Shown here one piece after another: positions 53,615 through 60,626 of a stretch of 64,000 nt of DNA (position 1 is its first letter; each line of letters begins with the position of its first letter). Location of the stretch: the NCBI RefSeq assembly GCF_009765995.1, contig NZ_LMUI01000042.1:504151-568150 (forward strand), in the 5' to 3' direction. The translations under genes and the position numbers were made by a program. The notes under the pieces were generated by a model, which saw only the letters and a program-made list of their open reading frames with translations, searched no databases and was not told the origin of the DNA. The DNA is from Methylocapsa sp. S129 (GTDB lineage Bacteria > Pseudomonadota > Alphaproteobacteria > Rhizobiales > Beijerinckiaceae).

Positions 53615-54562
53615 CTAATGGCGCGGCTTGATGTTGGAGAGATCAGCGATGTTGGACTGACCCGCCGAGCCGTCGTCATGCTTGGAGGCGACGCCGCCGG
53701 CCTCGACGCGTTTCGAAAAGGCGGTTTCGGCGCCAGCGGCGAGCGCGGTGGCCTGGGCAATCCATTCCTCGCGGTCGATGCGGCCGGGAAAGGCGAGATA
53801 GCTGCCGACCCAGTGGACGTTGTCGGGCGTCCAGGCGGCGATCTGCGCGAAATGCCAGACGCCGAGCGCATGCAGGCGCCCCTCGTTCTGCGGCCCGATG
53901 CCCTTGATCCGCTTGAGGTCGTCCGCCTTGCCGCCGCGCGGACCGACAAGGCCGGGCGGCCGGCTGCCGCCATGCTTTTCCTCACCCTCCACGGGCCCCA
54001 TAGCGGCTGGCTCGGAAGGGTCGGCGCCCGCCACGGCTGAGGCCGCCGCTGCGACGACGGGGACAGGCTGTGGGACCGGCGTTGCGACGGGTTCCGGAAC
54101 CGGGGTCGGCGTGGCTGTCGGATGGGGCGAGGATACGCTGTCGGAGAACGCAGGAGCGGGCTGTGGCGTCGGCGTTGCGATGGGCTGGACCGGGGTCGGC
54201 GCGACGGTCGGTTGAGACACGGCCGCGCGAATGCTGTCGGGAGCCGGCGCGACGGGTTGGGGCGCGGTAGCGGGCTCGGCTTCCGTCGCGACGCTGGCCT
54301 TGACGAAGCCGCCGATCAGGCAGCCGACGATATAGGCCGCGAAGAAAAACAACGCGGTCTCCAGCCAGAAGCCCAGGCGTCCTGGCAGCCAATGCAGCCA
54401 GGCGACCAGCAGGCCGATGACGAAGACGATCAAGGCGAGACGGAACCAGCCGAAAAACCAGCGGCCTTGCGGCCCGCGTGCGTTGGTGATCCAGCCGACG
54501 ACGAGGCCGACGATCAGCGCCAGCAGGAGCCAGATCCAAAGGAACGAAAAATCGTAAATCAT
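53615..54562 (-). CDS. Membrane-anchored protein with C-terminal helix-hairpin-helix domain
   Basis: A 315-residue protein with a hydrophobic N-terminal half (segments at about 6-25, 38-58 and 70-90), a long alanine/proline/threonine-rich linker of about 110 residues (PTPVQPIATPTPQPAPAFS and similar) and a C-terminal domain from about residue 222. That domain begins DDLKRIKGIGPQNEGRL and continues GVWHFAQIAAWTPDNVHWV and GRIDREEWIAQATALAAG; it matches the helix-hairpin-helix tail that is fused to NuoE-like proteins in Hyphomicrobiales. It could bind DNA or protein at the membrane. Its role is unknown. Confidence 0.72.
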   Translation of the reverse strand: MIYDFSFLWIWLLLALIVGLVVGWITNARGPQGRWFFGWFRLALIVFVIGLLVAWLHWLPGRLGFWLETALFFFAAYIVGCLIGGFVKASVATEAEPATAPQPVAPAPDSIRAAVSQPTVAPTPVQPIATPTPQPAPAFSDSVSSPHPTATPTPVPEPVATPVPQPVPVVAAAASAVAGADPSEPAAMGPVEGEEKHGGSRPPGLVGPRGGKADDLKRIKGIGPQNEGRLHALGVWHFAQIAAWTPDNVHWVGSYLAFPGRIDREEWIAQATALAAGAETAFSKRVEAGGVASKHDDGSAGQSNIADLSNIKPRH

Positions 54563-54636
54563 GGCGTCCGCTCCCGCGCCGGATCGCCGGCGCCTGTTCC
54601 CAAACGTTCAATCGACCTTGAGCGCTTTCGGCGTCC

Positions 54637-56196
54637 CTATTCCTTGACCGAAAACTCGATGCGGCGGTTCTGGGCGCGCCCTTCTTCGGTATCGTTGGAG
54701 GCGACCGGCTTCGACGATCCATAGCCGGCCGCGCTCAGGCGGTTCGCCGCGACGCCGGCGCGCACGAGAAAACTCACCACCGCCTCGGCGCGCGCTTTGG
54801 ACAGCGCCACGTTTTCGGCGTCGCCTCCGGTATTGTCGGTATGGCCGGAAATTTCGATCTGGCCGGTCGCGCAGCGCAACGCGATCCCCGCCAGATTGTT
54901 CAGCAAGGCGTCGGAGGCGTGCGAAATATTCGCTTTGCCCGTTTCGAATTCGATGTGCGTTCCGGTGAGTTGCTGCTTGAACCCCTCCTGACAGGCGTTG
55001 ACGTCGAGCGGCGGCCCCGAGGCGAGCGGAGAGGCGGCTGGCTGGGCGGCGGCGGTTTGCGCTGATGGGGCAGGGGAGGCCGCGGCCTGATCGGCGGCGG
55101 GTTGCGCAGGCGCCGGAGGCGCGGCCGCCGCCTGATCGGGTGTTGGTTGCGCGGGGGGCGCCGGAGGAGGCGCGGGGGGCGGCGGGGGACGCTCGATGGC
55201 GACCGAGGCGAGCTTCAGCCCCGCTGGCGGAGAGGCGACGGCCGCCTCGACCGCATCGGCCGCCGCGGCGGCGGCCGCGCGGCCCTTGATCGAAAAATCA
55301 GCGTCGCTGAAACGCGTTTCGCCCGTTTCGAGCCCCTTCAGTTGGGTCAGCGCGAAGCCAGCGCCCGCGGCGAAATCGACGCCGGCGGGCAGACCGCTGG
55401 CGATCGTCAAGGCATTGTCGATTTTCGCGTTCGGGAACAAAGTTTTCGCCGTCGCCGCCAGCGCGTCGCGCGCGGCGATCGAAGGGGCCGCGCCCGTCAG
55501 CTTGAGGGCGCCGTCCGCGCTTGAAGCGGAAAATACGAAGGGCGCGGCGACCGGGGCGGCGATATCGGCCTTGGCGAGCTTGACCCCCGCCGGCAATTTG
55601 CCCAGCGCCGCCATCGTCTGCTCAAAGGCGGCCGAATCGCCGGTCTTTCCCGTGATGGTCAGGGCTCCGTCGCTGAATGTCGCGACGCCGCTCGAAAGCT
55701 TGCCGAGCACGCCGAGCGCGAAGGCGCCGTCCGCCGCCAGCCCGCTCGTGTCGCCACGCTGATAGACCGAGGCGTCGGCGACATCGGCGCTTGGGATCGC
55801 CTTCGCCGCATCCAGTAAGTCGGCCCGCGCGGCGGGATCGGGGACGGAGCCGGCGAGCGCGACTTTGGCGCCCTCGCGCGTCGCCGACCAGACATAGGGC
55901 TTGGCTTCGGGGATCAGCGTGAGCGCGCCGGGGTTGACCAGCCTGACGCCGGGCGTCGCAAGAACCGCCTGGACGGCGGTCAACGGGCCATCCGCGGCGA
56001 AGGCGGCGCCGGAGAGCGAAACGTCGCGGCCCGCGACGGCGAGGGCGGCCTTGTCCAGCAGGTCAGCGGGCAAAGCCGCAGCGCTATGCGTGGAGAGATC
56101 GGATTCGACCGGTCCGACCACTTCGGCGGTCCCGACGATCCAGAGCAAGCCCAATGGAATCAGCCCGAAGGCCCATTTATGCGGCTCGTAGGCCAT
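54637..56196 (-). CDS. OmpA-family protein with N-terminal repeat domains
   Basis: A 519-residue envelope protein. A single hydrophobic N-terminal segment (about 8-25, GLIPLGLLWIVGTAEVV) anchors a long periplasmic part with repeated 70-residue beta-alpha units (each with a motif like LPAGVKLAKADIAAP or LPAGVDFAAGAGF), resembling BON/ArfA-type domains. A proline/alanine linker (about 330-400) and a C-terminal OmpA peptidoglycan-binding domain (HIEFETGKANISHAS, ISGHTDNTGGDAENVALSKARA) follow. Likely role: linking the cell wall and membranes. Start at the second ATG is preferred, six bases after GGAG. The helix-hairpin-helix gene lies 74 bases downstream. Confidence 0.85.
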   Translation of the reverse strand: MAYEPHKWAFGLIPLGLLWIVGTAEVVGPVESDLSTHSAAALPADLLDKAALAVAGRDVSLSGAAFAADGPLTAVQAVLATPGVRLVNPGALTLIPEAKPYVWSATREGAKVALAGSVPDPAARADLLDAAKAIPSADVADASVYQRGDTSGLAADGAFALGVLGKLSSGVATFSDGALTITGKTGDSAAFEQTMAALGKLPAGVKLAKADIAAPVAAPFVFSASSADGALKLTGAAPSIAARDALAATAKTLFPNAKIDNALTIASGLPAGVDFAAGAGFALTQLKGLETGETRFSDADFSIKGRAAAAAAADAVEAAVASPPAGLKLASVAIERPPPPPAPPPAPPAQPTPDQAAAAPPAPAQPAADQAAASPAPSAQTAAAQPAASPLASGPPLDVNACQEGFKQQLTGTHIEFETGKANISHASDALLNNLAGIALRCATGQIEISGHTDNTGGDAENVALSKARAEAVVSFLVRAGVAANRLSAAGYGSSKPVASNDTEEGRAQNRRIEFSVKE

Positions 56197-56370
56197 CATA
56201 CGCTCCTTCCGCCTGTCGCGTGGACAACACCCGGATGATCGTCGGTCCGCTAAAAGATACGCAAGTTTCAGCGCCGGTGGCAATGGCCGGCCCGAACCGG
56301 CGCATTGCGAGTTCAAGCGAACGGCGCCTCACCGACCGCCTTTCGCGTTGAGGCGTAAGTCCAATTCACG

Positions 56371-56856
56371 TCATGCGCGTGACGGCTTGGCTGCACGATC
56401 GCTTGGCGACGACCCGACGCGCTCGTCGCCCGAATCCAACGCGCGAACAACCTTCGCGAGCGCTTCGAGAAAGGCGTCGCGCGCGCCTTCATCGAGTTTG
56501 GCCAGCGCCTTTTCGTTGACCGATTGCACGGCGTTCTCCACCGCCTTGACCTTCTTGAGGGCCACCGGCGTCAGGACGATCAGCGCGCTGCGGCCATCGC
56601 GCGGATCGGGCCGGCGCCGGATCAGGCCGTCGCGCTCCATTCGCGACAAAGTGGCGGCCATGGTCGGCTGTTCGGTGGCGGCCGCCTGCGCCAGAGCGGT
56701 TTGCGTGAGGGCGCCGCCATTGGCCAAAGCGAAGAAAACCGGCAGATGGCCGGAACTGACCCCGAGGGGGCGAAGGCGGTCGTCGATGGCGCGCGCGAAC
56801 AGTCGCGCGGCGAGATTGGTCATGTATCCGGCGGAGGCTTCACGGGCGAGGGTCAT
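56371..56856 (-). CDS. MarR-family transcriptional regulator
   Basis: A 161-residue winged-helix protein. The recognition helix lies in LTQTALAQAAATEQPTMAATL (about 51-71) and the wing in RRRPDPRDGRSALIVLT (about 79-96), with long dimerisation helices at both ends. It is divergent from a membrane-protein gene. Its promoter region holds a palindrome that starts five bases before the start codon, a sensible autoregulatory operator. The ligand is unknown. Confidence 0.9.
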   Translation of the reverse strand: MTLAREASAGYMTNLAARLFARAIDDRLRPLGVSSGHLPVFFALANGGALTQTALAQAAATEQPTMAATLSRMERDGLIRRRPDPRDGRSALIVLTPVALKKVKAVENAVQSVNEKALAKLDEGARDAFLEALAKVVRALDSGDERVGSSPSDRAAKPSRA

Positions 56857-56860
56857 AAAT

Positions 56861-56872
56861 ATAGCTTGCTAT
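56861..56872. promoter_or_regulatory. MarR operator candidate
   Basis: ATAGC and GCTAT form a perfect dyad around TT, 4 bases upstream of the MarR start codon and 58 bases before the divergent membrane-protein gene. The related half-site CATACTATG follows at 56884-56892. The AT-rich character stands out from the surrounding GC-rich DNA. Confidence 0.55.
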
Positions 56873-56930
56873 GTTGTTGCATTGCATACTATGTAACTCC
56901 CGACTGTCCGTCTGGCAATGGAGCCCTCGC

Positions 56931-57416
56931 ATGTGGGATCGAAAACGCACGCTCGCCCTTCACGCCGCGGCTGGCGCCGCCGCCTTCCTGATCATCGCAT
57001 CGTTCCAGACCGCGACCATCGTCGCCGAGATCGCCGCCATTCCCGCTCTCATCGCCGCGGTCAAGACAAGCATCGTCTTCGGCCTGCTGGTTCTCATCCC
57101 GATGATGGCGATCGCCGGCGCGACGGGCCGGCGTCTGGCGGGACCTTCGCCCAAAGGCCTGGCGGCGCGAAAACTGCGCCGCCTTGTCCTGGCGGCTCTG
57201 AACGGGATTTGCGTGCTCGTCCCTTGCGCGCTGTTTCTCGCCTGGGAGGCGCGCGCCGGAATGTTCGACGCGTGGTTCCTCGCGGTTCAGGCGCTGGAAC
57301 TCGCCGCCGGTCTCGCCAACCTCATCCTCATCGGCCTCAACATGCGCGATGGCTTCGCGATGTCGGGCCGCTTCGGCCGTCGGCCGAATGTCTCGTCATC
57401 GCCGCGCCGGACCTGA
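56931..57416 (+). CDS. Membrane protein of unknown function, divergent from MarR
   Basis: A 161-residue protein with four hydrophobic segments at about residues 10-30, 38-60, 86-106 and 114-135. The loop between helices 2 and 3 is basic (TGRRLAGPSPKGLAARKLRR). The ATG has GGAG eight bases upstream. Divergent orientation with a shared operator region suggests control by the MarR protein, perhaps an efflux-like or stress function, but no family could be assigned. Confidence 0.7.
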   Translation: MWDRKRTLALHAAAGAAAFLIIASFQTATIVAEIAAIPALIAAVKTSIVFGLLVLIPMMAIAGATGRRLAGPSPKGLAARKLRRLVLAALNGICVLVPCALFLAWEARAGMFDAWFLAVQALELAAGLANLILIGLNMRDGFAMSGRFGRRPNVSSSPRRT

Positions 57417-57478
57417 AGCGCGGCGCGGCGATGGATTCTTGCGCATGCGTCCGCCCCCGCCATCTTCGTCGCCCAGCG

Positions 57479-58045
57479 TCACCGGCTCTCGCCCTCGAAG
57501 GGCGTCGCGACGTCCCAGGCGCCTTCGATGCGCATCAATACGTTGGAATCGGTTTCGATCGATATCGCCTGTTGCGGCGCGGTCAGATTCTTCACCAGCG
57601 TCAGAAAGGGCTCGCCCTCGCGGATGATCGCGCGGTGCGCGAGTTCGCGAAAACCGAGGACGCGAATCCATACGCCCGCGAAGTCGCGCCGCGCCACCGT
57701 CAGTACCTGCGTATAGCCTTTCCTAGCGGCGTGATCGAAGACGAACGCCGAGCATTGCTTGAGCACTTGCGCGCTTCGATAAGCCTTGCGAAAGCCGGTC
57801 CTTTCGATCTTGGCGAAGTCGCGGAACCATCGGATGCGCGTCGCGCCGATCGGCTCGTCCCTGGCATAGGCGACGATATGGGTGGCCTGGAAATCATTGC
57901 CGTCGAAGGCGCGCTTCACCGACAGGCCGGTGTCTTCCATGAAGCAGATGCTGCGAATTGCGAAGGCGTGCTGGAGCTGCTCGTAATTGCTGACGACGAC
58001 GAGCCGGACCGCGCTACCCGCTTCCTGTATGGGCGACTTCGCCAT
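57479..58045 (-). CDS. GNAT-fold acetyltransferase (YjcF/ElaA-like)
   Basis: A 188-residue protein with the GNAT fold. LVVVSNYEQLQHAFAIRSICFMED is the N-terminal strand-helix, THIVAYARDEPIGATRIRW the central strands, and RKAYRSAQVLKQCSAFVFDHAARKGYTQVL the region holding the CoA loop. The loop is degenerate compared with the usual Q/R-x-x-G-x-G/A. An autoinducer-synthase relationship was considered, but the motif pattern does not support it. The acceptor is unknown. Confidence 0.7.
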   Translation of the reverse strand: MAKSPIQEAGSAVRLVVVSNYEQLQHAFAIRSICFMEDTGLSVKRAFDGNDFQATHIVAYARDEPIGATRIRWFRDFAKIERTGFRKAYRSAQVLKQCSAFVFDHAARKGYTQVLTVARRDFAGVWIRVLGFRELAHRAIIREGEPFLTLVKNLTAPQQAISIETDSNVLMRIEGAWDVATPFEGESR

Positions 58046-58155
58046 CTCAGACTCCCGCTTCGCCTTCGACGATCCGACCCATTGCCCTTGGGCGCAATCG
58101 CAGCCTGCCGCTTATGAACCGCGACGCCAAGCCCTCGCGCCCCGCTTGCTGCGCC

Positions 58156-59034
58156 TCACCCTGGCTGGGGCTTCTGCAGCCGGTCGGCGTTGCGCAGGAT
58201 CATCGCCGTCAGGGCCGAGGCGATGCGATGATGCTGTCCGGGACCGATCACGACGAACTCGATCTCGCCCAGTTCGGGCAGAAAGCGCGACGATGGCAGC
58301 GCGACGAGGCCGGGCGGGATCAGGCGCGCCGAATGGGGCGCGACGCCAAGCCCGGCGCGCGCGGCCGCGCATAAGCCGCTGAGGCTGCCGCTGGTGCAGG
58401 CGGCGCGCCAGGTGCGGCCGGCCTGCGCCAGCGCCTCCAGCGCCAAAGCGCGGCTGATGCTGGGCGGGGGATAGAGCACGAGCGACAGCGGCAATTGCGG
58501 GTCCGGCCGGATGCCTGGCCGGCCGACCCAGACAAGCTGCTCGCGCCAGGCGATCTCACCGCGCGTATCGCCGGCGCGGCGCTTGACGAAAATCACGTCG
58601 AGCTCGCCGGAATCGAACCTCTCATACAAGATGCCGCTCAGCCCGACGGTCAGTTCGAGATCGACCGAGGGATGACGCTGCGCGAAATCGGCCAGAACGT
58701 CCTGCAGCCCCGACAGGACGAAATCCTCCGAGGCGCCAAAGCGCATGCGGCCGCGTAATTCCGACCCCGCGAAGAAACGGTCGATGCGCTCGTTGGCGTC
58801 CAGCACCCGGCGCGCGAAGTCCACCAGCGCATCGCCATCCGGCGTCGGCGCCACCGAATGGGTGTCGCGCGCGAAGAGATGACGGCGCAGCGCTTCCTCC
58901 AGCCGCTTGATGTGCTGGCTGACCGTCGACTGGCGCAGGCCGAGGCGCTGGGCCGCCAAAGTGAAGCTCTTCGTCTCCGCGACGGCGAGGAAGGATTGCA
59001 GGAGTTCCGGATTGAGCATCGGCGCGATCTCCAT
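58156..59034 (-). CDS. LysR-family transcriptional regulator
   Basis: A 292-residue regulator. The N-terminal winged helix (about 8-66) includes FTLAAQRLGLRQSTVSQHIKRLE, in which the recognition helix is STVSQHIKRLE. The C-terminal domain is a periplasmic-binding-protein-like effector pocket. The gene is divergent from a bile-acid-symporter-family transporter, and the AT-rich intergenic region has phased TTATC boxes. It most likely activates or represses that transporter in response to its substrate. The ATG at 59034 is preferred; a GTG 15 bases upstream is possible. Confidence 0.9.
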   Translation of the reverse strand: MEIAPMLNPELLQSFLAVAETKSFTLAAQRLGLRQSTVSQHIKRLEEALRRHLFARDTHSVAPTPDGDALVDFARRVLDANERIDRFFAGSELRGRMRFGASEDFVLSGLQDVLADFAQRHPSVDLELTVGLSGILYERFDSGELDVIFVKRRAGDTRGEIAWREQLVWVGRPGIRPDPQLPLSLVLYPPPSISRALALEALAQAGRTWRAACTSGSLSGLCAAARAGLGVAPHSARLIPPGLVALPSSRFLPELGEIEFVVIGPGQHHRIASALTAMILRNADRLQKPQPG

Positions 59035-59042
59035 GCGTTTTG

Positions 59043-59085
59043 TTATCACGATTTGTGGATACTATTATCGAAATTATCATGATTT
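59043..59085. promoter_or_regulatory. Phased TTATC boxes, likely LysR binding region
   Basis: TTATCACGATTT (59043-59054) recurs as TTATCATGATTT (59074-59085), 11 of 12 bases identical and exactly 31 bp apart, three helical turns. A further TTATCGAAAT at 59065-59074 lies between them. The region is strongly AT-rich in a GC-rich genome and lies between the divergent LysR and transporter genes, the usual place for an LTTR recognition and activation site. Confidence 0.6.
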
Positions 59086-59146
59086 ATAATTTCAGAGCCA
59101 GGCCTATGTTCCTGTGCATCGCTCGTCAAACAGGATCGCCATCGTC

Positions 59147-60181
59147 ATGTCGCCCGCCTCCATCTTGTCCCGCCTTCGCATCGACCCCTATCTTCTCGCC
59201 TTGATCGGCACAGTCGGGCTGGCGGCGGTGCTACCGGCGCGCGGCGCCGCTGCGCCTGTGATGGATGGCGCGGTCTATGGCGCCGTCGCGCTATTGTTCT
59301 TCCTCTATGGGGCGCGATTGTCGCCGCAGGCGGTGGCGGCGGGCATCGCCGACTGGCGCCTGCAATCGCTGGTGCTGGCCAGCACCTTCGTTCTTTTCCC
59401 GGCGATCGGCCTGGCGCTGACGGCGGCGATGCGGCCGTTCCTGTCGCCGGAACTGTCGCTCGGGCTGATGTTCGTCTGCGTGCTGCCCTCGACCGTGCAA
59501 TCCTCGATCGCCTTCACCTCGATCGCGCGCGGCAATGTGCCGGCGGCGCTCTGCAGCGCTTCGGCGTCCAACCTGTTCGGCATGGTGCTGACGCCAGCCC
59601 TCGTCGCTCTGCTGCTCAACGCCCATGGCGCCGGGTTCAGCGTGAAGGCGCTGCAGGATATCGGCTTGCAATTGCTGGCCCCCTTCGCGGCGGGCCAGTT
59701 GATGCGCCCGCTGATCGGCGCCTGGCTGCTGCGGCATAAGACGATCACCGCGATCGTCGACCGCGGCTCGATCCTGATCGTCGTCTATGCCGCGTTCAGC
59801 GCCGGCATGGTCGCGGGCGTCTGGTCGCAGGTCAGCCTGGGGAGCCTTGGCCTCGTCGCCTTGCTCGATATGGCGATGCTGGGCCTGGTGCTGGTCGTCA
59901 CCACCTATGTCGCCCGCTGGGCCGGCTTCTCGACGGAGGATGAGATCGCCATCGTTTTCTGCGGCTCGAAGAAAAGCATGGCGGGCGGCATTCCGATGGC
60001 GAACATCCTGTTTCCGGGCCATGCCGTCGGCCTGATCGTGCTGCCGCTGATGCTGTTCCATCAGGCGCAGCTCTTCGCCTGCGCTACCCTCGCGCGGCGC
60101 TATGCGGAGCGCAAGGCTTCGGCCCCGGCGCGCGCGGCTGTTCTGGCTGCGGGCGGGTCGGCTTCGGTGCAGATGAATTGA
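59147..60181 (+). CDS. Bile acid:sodium symporter-family transporter (SBF-like, YfeH type)
   Basis: A 344-residue integral membrane protein with about ten hydrophobic segments. GAVALLFFLYGARLSPQAV, FVCVLPSTVQSSIAFTSIARGN and the crossing-helix motif FCGSKKSMAGGIPMANILF identify the SBF-like/YfeH group of the BART superfamily, distinct from arsenite Acr3. The substrate is unknown; sodium-coupled uptake of an organic anion is plausible. The ATG at 59147 is preferred to a GTG 33 bases upstream. Regulation by the divergent LysR is likely. Confidence 0.9.
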   Translation: MSPASILSRLRIDPYLLALIGTVGLAAVLPARGAAAPVMDGAVYGAVALLFFLYGARLSPQAVAAGIADWRLQSLVLASTFVLFPAIGLALTAAMRPFLSPELSLGLMFVCVLPSTVQSSIAFTSIARGNVPAALCSASASNLFGMVLTPALVALLLNAHGAGFSVKALQDIGLQLLAPFAAGQLMRPLIGAWLLRHKTITAIVDRGSILIVVYAAFSAGMVAGVWSQVSLGSLGLVALLDMAMLGLVLVVTTYVARWAGFSTEDEIAIVFCGSKKSMAGGIPMANILFPGHAVGLIVLPLMLFHQAQLFACATLARRYAERKASAPARAAVLAAGGSASVQMN

Positions 60182-60226
60182 GCGCGGCCGTGCTGACGCG
60201 CTCTATGCTGCCCCCGACCGTGCGCT

Positions 60227-60604
60227 CTACCGGATCGTAATCGTGCTACCGTCGCTCGCCTGCGCGCTTGTGTTGTTGTCGCCGGTCACATTCATCGTCT
60301 GGTTCGTCAAGGCGACGCCATGCTCTTTCAGCAGCGCGGCAAGCGCGGCGGCGGTGTCAGGCTCCTTTTTCAGAGCCTTCGTCAGCGCTGCCTGCAAGGC
60401 CAGCGCGTTCTCGGGCGCGCCCGGCGCCGCCTCCAGATCGGCGACGGCTTCCTTGCCTGCTTCGCCGGTCAGTTTGCCTTTGATCCAGTCCCAGACGGAT
60501 TTGCCGACGCCGGACGCGACTTCCTTGGCGGCGTCCTTGCCGAATTTGAGGAGGTATGGCGTGGCGGCGGCGAGCGCGGTCGCGGCGAGCGTAGCGGGGT
60601 CCAT
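60227..60604 (-). CDS. Bell-like helical effector candidate with C-terminal amyloid-type motif
   Basis: A 125-residue protein. It starts MDPATLAATALAAATPYLLK, a hydrophobic helix, then FGKDAAKEVASGVGKSVWDWIKG (amphipathic) and two more predicted helices to about residue 97 (ALALQAALTKALKKEPD, TAAALAALLKEHGVAL). This is the composition and order of Bell-type domains, bacterial counterparts of HeLo/MLKL pore-forming heads. The C-terminal 20 residues (VTGDNNTSAQASDGSTITI, 106-124) match the first 27 residues of the upstream NLR-like protein. GGAG lies 6-7 bases before the ATG. It is the second gene of the operon, 22 bases after the NLR gene. Pore formation is inferred, not shown. Confidence 0.75.
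   Translation of the reverse strand: MDPATLAATALAAATPYLLKFGKDAAKEVASGVGKSVWDWIKGKLTGEAGKEAVADLEAAPGAPENALALQAALTKALKKEPDTAAALAALLKEHGVALTNQTMNVTGDNNTSAQASDGSTITIR
60233..60289 (-). other. C-terminal amyloid-signalling-like motif (effector copy)
   Basis: Codes residues 106-124 of the helical protein: V106-x-G108-x-x-N111-x-x-x-Q115-A116, then D-G-S and alternating T-I-T-I. The NLR-like protein carries V10-x-G12-x-x-N15-x-x-x-Q19-A20, then N-G-S and alternating V-N-V. Identical spacing over the first eleven residues, with the rest shifted by a single residue, is unlikely by chance. Similar short motifs shared by NLR N-termini and effector C-termini are known as bacterial amyloid signalling sequences. 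Confidence 0.65.
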
Positions 60605-60626
60605 GAGCGTCTCCTTTTCTCTTGCG

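Noticed and set aside
57479..58045. Autoinducer (LuxI-type) synthase
   Set aside because: The fold is GNAT-like, but the invariant Arg/Phe/Trp pattern and N-terminal motif of LuxI synthases are not present, and no luxR is adjacent.
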